Assembly (NCBI GenBank): GCA_027022775.1 | Contig: JALVXO010000088.1 | Span: 1-12,913 of the forward strand | DNA from: Campylobacteraceae bacterium | Lineage (GTDB): Bacteria > Campylobacterota > Campylobacteria > Campylobacterales > Sulfurovaceae | Length of the DNA stretch: 12,913 bases | Reading direction: 5' to 3' | Part shown: in pieces, positions 7,495 through 10,832 of the stretch | Numbering within the stretch: the stretch's first letter is position 1 | Layout of the letters: each line of letters begins with the position of its first letter | Position numbers and translations under genes: made by a program | Notes under the pieces: generated by a model | The model's database searches: none | What the model saw: only the letters and a program-made list of their open reading frames with translations | Told to the model about the DNA's origin: nothing

Positions 7495-7955
7495 TACTTT
7501 TTGCTCTTTACTTTAAAAATAAATTTTACAGGCTTTTTGCTGCTGCTTTTGGCGTAACTTTCACCCTTTTTGTTATCGAGCACAATCTCATCGCCCATAA
7601 CTTTGCGTTTGTTTAAAATATCATTTAATAGCACATGCCCTTTTAAAATGTATCTGTCTTCTTCTGGCAGGTAAGTTAATGTATCGCATCTGCCTTTTAT
7701 ATCTTTTTTCTCATCTTTTATTTCAAAGTTAACATTCCCAACAGCCCTGTACTCTTTTGCTTCACTGTTTTCATCCAAAAAAACTATAAGTTTACCCGCT
7801 TTAATAATATTTTTACCCTCTTTTGCAACAACATTACCACTAAATTCCGCCTTATTCTCACCATCTTTATAGTAAAAATTGTTGGATGTAATTTCAAGAT
7901 TAGCCCCGTAAATAAAGGCGTTAAAAAGCAATAAAAGTGTAATAAACATTCTCAT
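7494..7955 (-). CDS. lptA: LptA/OstA-like periplasmic LPS transport protein
   Basis: LptA forms the periplasmic bridge that carries lipopolysaccharide from the inner membrane LptBFGC complex to LptDE. From the ATG at 7953-7955 the product is 153 residues: a signal peptide (about 1-18, MRMFITLLLLFNAFIYGA), then an OstA-type beta-jellyroll with its typical repeated strands (ITSNNFYYKDGENKAEFSGN, VVAKEGKNIIKAGKLIVFLD, YILKGHVLLND). A TTG eight codons further upstream extends the open frame, but the ATG is preceded by CAGGA at 6-7 nt and gives a proper signal peptide, so I chose it. It is the first gene of the operon. The lptC gene that commonly precedes it is missing here. Confidence 0.9.
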   Translation of the reverse strand: MRMFITLLLLFNAFIYGANLEITSNNFYYKDGENKAEFSGNVVAKEGKNIIKAGKLIVFLDENSEAKEYRAVGNVNFEIKDEKKDIKGRCDTLTYLPEEDRYILKGHVLLNDILNKRKVMGDEIVLDNKKGESYAKSSSKKPVKFIFKVKSKK

Positions 7956-8011
7956 TTTTAATCCTGTAAAAGCTGGCAAATTTCTTACAAATTGGCTTTT
8001 TTTTAAATTAT

Positions 8012-8039
8012 ATTATACTCAAATAAACATTTGTAGCAA
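8012..8039 (-). promoter_or_regulatory. Sigma70-type promoter for the lptA-tlyA operon
   Basis: On the minus strand a perfect TATAAT (8012-8017) is preceded after a 16-nt spacer by TTGCTA (8034-8039). The sequence just before the -10 is TTTATTTGAG, the T-rich spacer context typical of Campylobacterota promoters. The predicted start would lie about 45-50 nt upstream of the lptA ATG. No other promoter of this quality is seen before the nine genes. Confidence 0.65.
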
Positions 8040-8107
8040 ATAAATTATTGCAAAAATGTAGAAAGCTTAAAGTTAAAAGCTGAAAGCCGGAAAAATGCAC
8101 CCCGTTA

Positions 8108-8124
8108 TCCTGGCTTGAACAGGA
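8108..8124. repeat. REP-like short palindrome
   Basis: TCCTG (8108-8112) and CAGGA (8120-8124) pair around a 7-nt loop GCTTGAA. The surrounding words resemble the 'TCCTGCTTGAACAGGAAT' class of scattered intergenic repeats. Only one copy is visible in this window. Confidence 0.4.
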
Positions 8125-8141
8125 GTCTAATATTGTGTAGT

Positions 8142-8194
8142 GGTTATTGGTATACTGGGAGAGGTATTAAATTTTTCCCAATATATTAATAACC
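8142..8194. repeat. Long imperfect hairpin (19-bp arms, extendable with G-U pairs)
   Basis: GGTTATTGGTATACTGGGA (8142-8160) faces TCCCAATATATTAATAACC (8176-8194): 16 of 19 positions pair as Watson-Crick. As plus-strand RNA, two of the three exceptions are G-U wobbles and one is C-A. The stem can continue inward (8161-8165 with 8171-8175) mainly through further wobbles, leaving a 5-nt loop. No run of T follows, so it does not look like a simple terminator. Confidence 0.7.
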
Positions 8195-8221
8195 GGTCAA
8201 CAAATACCTAGATTTCCGCTT

Positions 8222-8240
8222 GAGAGTGCGCAAAAAGTTA
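8222..8240. repeat. 19-bp inverted repeat, right copy (partner 69-87)
   Basis: This is the exact reverse complement of 69-87. Its inner part TGCGCAAAAA (8227-8236) is also the left end of the MITE-like unit. Confidence 0.8.
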
Positions 8241-8393
8241 AGAAATATTGGAAGTGAGACTTCAGTCTCACTTGTGCTTTGCACTCTTTTTGAGAAAAAT
8301 ATTACCAATAAATGGTAATAACAAAATGAGACTCTTGTGCTTAAACTCTCTGTGAGAAAGCCTCATTTCCGTTGTTTTCTAAGTTTTTGCGCA
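8227..8393. mobile_element. MITE-like 167-bp non-coding unit with short terminal inverted repeats
   Basis: TGCGCAAAAA (8227-8236) and its reverse complement TTTTTGCGCA (8384-8393) bound the unit; similarity continues imperfectly inward (GTTAAGAAA against CTTAGAAAA). Inside are a perfect 10-bp palindrome with 2-nt centre (8252-8273), an 8-bp stem with 5-nt loop (8300-8307 and 8313-8320), a 7-bp pair (8324-8330 and 8362-8368), and an imperfect direct repeat (8271-8297 and 8334-8359). No coding potential and no clear target-site duplication are seen. It could be a non-autonomous element or a decayed repeat cluster. Confidence 0.4.
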
Positions 8394-8423
8394 TTACATA
8401 TAAGGTTAAGAAACTGTAGTCTG

Positions 8424-8756
8424 TTAAAAATTTTCAAATCTTAAACATAAAGTATCTACTATTCTCTTTTGAACAGCAGTATTTTTAATAGAAGTTAATT
8501 TTTTAATTAATCTTTTTTTAGAAATTGTTCTAATTTGCTGACAAAGCAGTATCGACGGTTTCTCTAATTCATTTTGAAGGAGCACCTCATTAGGATAAAC
8601 TCTTCTGCCTGGTTTTAAAGATGTTATTGGAATTATTGTCACCACATCCAACAAATTTTCGTAATTGTTAGAAATTATTAAAACAGGTCTTGTGCCAAAC
8701 TGTTCTCTGCCGATTGTTGGGTTTAAATCTGCTAAATAAACATCGTATTGATTCAT
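8424..8756 (-). CDS. MazF/PemK-family endoribonuclease toxin
   Basis: MazF toxins are ribosome-independent, sequence-specific mRNA endonucleases that stop growth when released from their antitoxin. The 110-residue protein has the family core: N-terminal YDVYLADLNPTIGREQFGTR (4-23), RPVLIISNN (23-31) with the catalytic-type Arg (R23), and VVTIIPITS (38-46) with the conserved Thr (T45). It appears complete, so it may be active. The ATG overlaps the antitoxin TGA by 4 nt (ATGA), with only a weak ribosome site, which is the usual coupling that keeps toxin below antitoxin. Cleavage specificity cannot be read from the sequence. Confidence 0.93.
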   Translation of the reverse strand: MNQYDVYLADLNPTIGREQFGTRPVLIISNNYENLLDVVTIIPITSLKPGRRVYPNEVLLQNELEKPSILLCQQIRTISKKRLIKKLTSIKNTAVQKRIVDTLCLRFENF

Positions 8757-8998
8757 TTTGCACTTTCAAAATCTGCATATTTAAAGTCGTCTTCTATATC
8801 TTTCATATCCTGAATATACATTTCATCTTTTGCCGCTTCTAACATAGCCAATTTATACTGCTCTTTTTTCTTCTTTTCTATCAAAAGCTGCAGTGCATTC
8901 GATACCAATTCGGAAAATGATGAATATTCACTTATAATATTATCAGACTCCAGCTTTTTAAACAAATCATCTCTTATAGTTACCGTTTTTCTTACCAT
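8753..8998 (-). CDS. Ribbon-helix-helix antitoxin partner of the MazF toxin
   Basis: The 81-residue protein begins with a ribbon-helix-helix DNA-binding domain (VRKTVTIRDDLFKKL, then EYSSFSELVSNALQLLIE, about 2-44), followed by a charged, acidic C-terminal tail (EAAKDEMYIQDMKDIEDDF) of the kind that wraps the toxin. It would neutralise the adjacent MazF and repress the operon promoter. A GTG two codons upstream (9002-9004) is in frame, but AAGG lies only 2 nt from it and 8 nt from the ATG at 8996-8998, so I chose the ATG. Base composition is more AT-rich than in the operon to the left, consistent with acquisition. Confidence 0.88.
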   Translation of the reverse strand: MVRKTVTIRDDLFKKLESDNIISEYSSFSELVSNALQLLIEKKKKEQYKLAMLEAAKDEMYIQDMKDIEDDFKYADFESAK

Positions 8999-9023
8999 AA
9001 TCACAACCTTATCTTACTAATCT

Positions 9024-9050
9024 TCATACTTATATCATACTAAAATATGA
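9024..9050. promoter_or_regulatory. Candidate antitoxin operator: three half-sites at 11-bp spacing
   Basis: TCATACT occurs at 9024-9030 and 9035-9041, and an inverted TATGA at 9046-9050 pairs with TCATA at 9035-9039. The starts 9024, 9035 and 9046 are each 11 bp apart, about one DNA turn. The sites cover the -10 box and spacer, where a RHH antitoxin would autoregulate. This is inferred from position and symmetry. Confidence 0.4.
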
Positions 9051-9062
9051 TTAATAAGTCAA
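9034..9062 (-). promoter_or_regulatory. Promoter of the MazF toxin-antitoxin pair
   Basis: On the minus strand TTGACT (9057-9062) and TATGAT (9034-9039) are separated by exactly 17 nt, an excellent sigma70-type arrangement about 36 nt upstream of the antitoxin ATG. Candidate operator half-sites overlap its -10 and spacer. Confidence 0.7.
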
Positions 9063-9106
9063 TTGTTCTTTTTAAAGTCAACCTATAATCTGAGAAATTA
9101 TAGATT

Positions 9107-9238
9107 TTATGACAATTTTATACCTAATTCATTTTTATTGCTAATTTTATAATCATAAAATGTAATAAGCTCATAAACAAAAGCTTTGTTATTAAATCTA
9201 TGCAATCTCACAAACTTTACAGCATTATATAGTTGCAG
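9107..9238 (-). other. Short open stretch without a standard start, possible gene remnant
   Basis: Downstream of the VapC frame, 43 codons are open between two stops. The encoded sequence has protein-like character (NAVKFVRLHRFNNKAFVYEL then ITFYDYKISNKNELGIKLS). There is no ATG; the first plausible start is GTG at 9209-9211, which would leave 34 residues, and no good ribosome site precedes it. I do not recognise a family. It may be the tail of a decayed gene or chance in AT-rich DNA. Confidence 0.2.
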
Positions 9239-9246
9239 TTAAATTG

Positions 9247-9609
9247 CTAAAACAAATCTATTATTGAAATATTTAACGGCTTAAAATCTTTAATATTGTG
9301 TGTTACCAAAACAAGATTATAATTCATAGCGGTAGATGCAATTAAGTTATCCGGCAATTTTATCTTTTTTATTTTTCTATTTTGAATTGCAATTTCTGCA
9401 ATAGAGCTATTTATATCCAATATTTCAAATTTATTTAAGAGTTTCTTAACTGATTGTTCTTCTTCGTTTGTAAAAGGAAATGATAAAACTTCCACATAAG
9501 TAATTTGCGAGATTGCAATTTCTTTATAGTTTTCTATTAAAAAATCGGTAGCTTCTTTTACACCCTTTAAATGGTAAATAATGATATTTTAATCAACTAA
9601 ATATTTCAC
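9247..9609 (-). pseudogene. vapC: VapC-type PIN-domain toxin, inactivated by a nonsense codon at position 7
   Basis: Read from the GTG at 9607-9609, the frame gives MKYLVD, then TAA (9589-9591), then NIIIYHLKG and an uninterrupted PIN domain to 9247, 120 codons in all. PIN toxins of this class begin 'YLVDTN' or 'YLVDSN', so the stop replaces the Thr/Ser after the first catalytic Asp; TCA to TAA would need one base change. The other acidic residues are present: E40 (YVEVL), D87 (LPDNLIAS) and D108 (HNIKDF). The start lies inside the vapB end, as is usual for vapBC. An internal GTG at codon 39 could give an 82-residue fragment lacking the first Asp, which should not be an active ribonuclease. 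Readthrough or a sequencing error are the alternatives. Confidence 0.85.
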
Positions 9610-9832
9610 AATCATCCCACTCGCTGCGAATCTCTTTTTGCCATTTAACCGGGTCAATTTTTTTTGAAGAAAGTAATCCGGAGGTTTCTAAAAATATATT
9701 GCTATCTTTGTTGTCCTGATTTCCCGGCAACAGAGTCAGTTTAATTTTATTTTTTGGCAATTTACTAATAAAAGCAATTACTTTATCGTAAATATTGCTA
9801 TTTAACTCTAATTGCAAACACTTTGTTGCCAT
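9593..9832 (-). CDS. VapB-like antitoxin upstream of the broken VapC
   Basis: The 79-residue protein has a short N-terminal part (CLQLELNSNIYDKVIAFISK) and a C-terminal tail GLLSSKKIDPVKWQKEIRSE that I recognise as typical of small antitoxins coded just before PIN toxins, where the tail binds the toxin. The frame is intact, with ATG preceded by AGGAG at 6 nt. Its last codons overlap the vapC GTG region. Since the toxin frame is interrupted, this may now be an orphan antitoxin that still represses its own promoter or protects against related toxins. No DNA-binding fold can be assigned firmly. Confidence 0.8.
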   Translation of the reverse strand: MATKCLQLELNSNIYDKVIAFISKLPKNKIKLTLLPGNQDNKDSNIFLETSGLLSSKKIDPVKWQKEIRSEWDDCEIFS

Positions 9833-9860
9833 AGAAATCTCCTATTTAAAATGTAGTTAA

Positions 9861-9889
9861 ATTATACCATTTTTTATTCTAAAGGTAAA
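9861..9889 (-). promoter_or_regulatory. Promoter of the vapB-vapC pair
   Basis: On the minus strand TATAAT (9861-9866) is preceded by TG at the extended -10 position (TGGTATAAT) and, after a 17-nt spacer, by TTTACC (9884-9889). It lies about 28 nt upstream of the vapB ATG. Its good match indicates that the antitoxin is still transcribed. Confidence 0.65.
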
Positions 9890-9916
9890 GTTTTTATAAA
9901 ACTTGCTAACTAAAAA

Positions 9917-10564
9917 CTATTTAATCGGAATCTTCTCAAACTTTCCGAAAAACTTTGGGGTGGTGTGGAGGATGTAAATATCTAAAAAGGCTTTTACCCT
10001 GGCTAAATACTCTCTGGCTCTCATTCTTGCCCAGGCAAGGGTGCCGGGGTAATCTTTGGCTCTGAAGCCTATGGCGTCTATGTGGTGCTTTTTGGCAATA
10101 AAAAGGGCGCGCTCCAGGTGCAGTTTTTGTGAGACGATTATAAAACTTTTAAGTTCAAAAATCTTATTTGCGCGCATTATGGAATCTAGCGTTCTAAAGC
10201 CCGCAAAATCCATATATATCTTGTTTTTTGGTATGCCGAGCTTAATTAAATCGCGGCGCATTCTTACAGGTTCGTTGTAATATTTTGTTCTATTGTCGCC
10301 TGAGACCAAAATCGCCTCTACCTTACCGGCTTTGTAAAGCTTTGCGGCGGCATCTATGCGGTATTTGTAAAAGTAGTTTATTTTCCCTCTTTTTACATAT
10401 TTTGCAGTGCCTAAAACCAGGGCGACTTTTCTTTTAGGGACTTTTTTAATGTCTGTATATATTGCCCCTTTAGCACTGCCGTTTACTATTACATCTATAG
10501 ATAACACGACAATTAAAAAAATTATGGTTATATAAAATATTGTTATTTTTATTTTTTTGAACAT
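9917..10564 (-). CDS. sanA: SanA-like inner-membrane protein (YdcF/DUF218 family)
   Basis: SanA is an inner-membrane protein with a periplasmic DUF218 domain that affects envelope barrier function (vancomycin exclusion in E. coli); its biochemical activity is not settled. The 215-residue protein has one N-terminal membrane segment (about 7-27) and the SanA-specific motif series: LVLGTAKY (49-56), FYKYRIDAAAKLYKAGKV (65-82), LVSGDN (86-91), YYNE (95-98), DFAGFRTLDS (119-128) and VSQKLHLERA (144-153). The YDxxAGFRTLDS-like block separates SanA from other YdcF proteins. The ATG has no strong ribosome site. It stands alone, divergent from the isocitrate dehydrogenase gene. Confidence 0.88.
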   Translation of the reverse strand: MFKKIKITIFYITIIFLIVVLSIDVIVNGSAKGAIYTDIKKVPKRKVALVLGTAKYVKRGKINYFYKYRIDAAAKLYKAGKVEAILVSGDNRTKYYNEPVRMRRDLIKLGIPKNKIYMDFAGFRTLDSIMRANKIFELKSFIIVSQKLHLERALFIAKKHHIDAIGFRAKDYPGTLAWARMRAREYLARVKAFLDIYILHTTPKFFGKFEKIPIK

Positions 10565-10671
10565 AAAAAGGATTATCTCTTAAGTTGACTTAATTATTTC
10601 TTAAAGTTTAAAATTAATTTAGTTCAGTTTTATGGGTTAGGTGTTACAAAAGTTCCCAGATATAACCCATG

Positions 10672-10700
10672 TTTTTCCCCTGTTTTTACCCGTTTTTTTT
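10672..10700. other. Phased T-tracts, predicted curved DNA
   Basis: T5 (10672-10676), T5 (10683-10687) and T8 (10693-10700) are centred about 11 bp apart, in step with the DNA helix. The two units GTTTTTCCCCT and GTTTTTACCCG form an 11-bp tandem repeat. A-tracts in phase bend DNA, and such bends often sit upstream of promoters. Confidence 0.45.
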
Positions 10701-10822
10701 GTTGTATATCTGCTTGTGTGTTAAAGCGAAACATAGGTGAGAGTTAATTTTAAAATAAGCCCCTCTTAAAGTCTTATTTGAGTGATTAATTGTTAAACTC
10801 TCTTTATCAATAAAAAAATTAC

Positions 10823-10828
10823 GGAGGA
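10823..10828 (+). promoter_or_regulatory. Strong ribosome binding site of the isocitrate dehydrogenase gene
   Basis: GGAGGA lies 4 nt upstream of the ATG at 10833-10835. It is the most complete Shine-Dalgarno sequence in the window and fixes the start, in keeping with a highly expressed central-metabolism enzyme. Confidence 0.85.
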
Positions 10829-10832
10829 ATTT

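Larger units (their letters stand above)
7956..8423. other. Gene-free repeat island between lptA and the toxin-antitoxin genes
   Basis: Apart from the lptA promoter I see no gene in these 468 bases. They hold a REP-like hairpin (8108-8124), a long imperfect hairpin (8142-8194), the right copy of the 19-bp inverted repeat, and a 167-bp unit with short terminal inverted repeats (8227-8393). A patch around 8060-8095 (AAAGCTTAAAGTTAAAAGCT) is low-complexity. No terminator for the upstream mazF gene is evident. Confidence 0.65.
10565..10832. promoter_or_regulatory. Divergent intergenic region between sanA and the isocitrate dehydrogenase gene
   Basis: These 268 bases contain no gene. They hold a 6-bp-armed palindrome TTAAGT-TG-ACTTAA (10580-10593) in the sanA leader, an 8-bp inverted repeat ATGGGTTA/TAACCCAT (10632-10639 and 10663-10670), phased T-tracts (10672-10700) and nested dyads (10739-10802). 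I could not identify a convincing -35/-10 pair for either gene, so both promoters remain unplaced. Confidence 0.6.

Noticed and set aside
404..7955. Plus-strand open frames of 60-214 codons opposite the operon (e.g. 4348-4992, 7010-7516)
   Set aside because: They are antisense shadows of well-recognised minus-strand genes, rich in Ser/Leu/Cys/Phe, without ribosome sites or recognisable domains.
7956..7979. TTG start for lptA eight codons upstream of the ATG
   Set aside because: It would put polar residues before the signal peptide and lacks a ribosome site, whereas the ATG has CAGGA at correct spacing.
8252..8273. Perfect palindrome AAGTGAGACT-TC-AGTCTCACTT as terminator of mazF
   Set aside because: No T-run follows on the minus strand (it reads CCAATATTTC), and the palindrome lies inside a larger inverted-repeat unit.
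9083..9103. Inverted repeat CTATAAT/ATTATAG as a regulatory hairpin or terminator
   Set aside because: It is 7 bp, mostly A/T, with no adjacent T-run; chance occurrence is likely in this composition.
10655..10691. G-quadruplex on the minus strand (four G-runs)
   Set aside because: The loops are about 8 nt each, longer than usual for a stable three-tetrad G4; the same spacing is explained by the helically phased tandem words.
10671..10700. Rho-independent terminator because of the long T-run
   Set aside because: No GC-rich stem directly precedes the T8, and both flanking genes diverge from this region, so nothing would be terminated.
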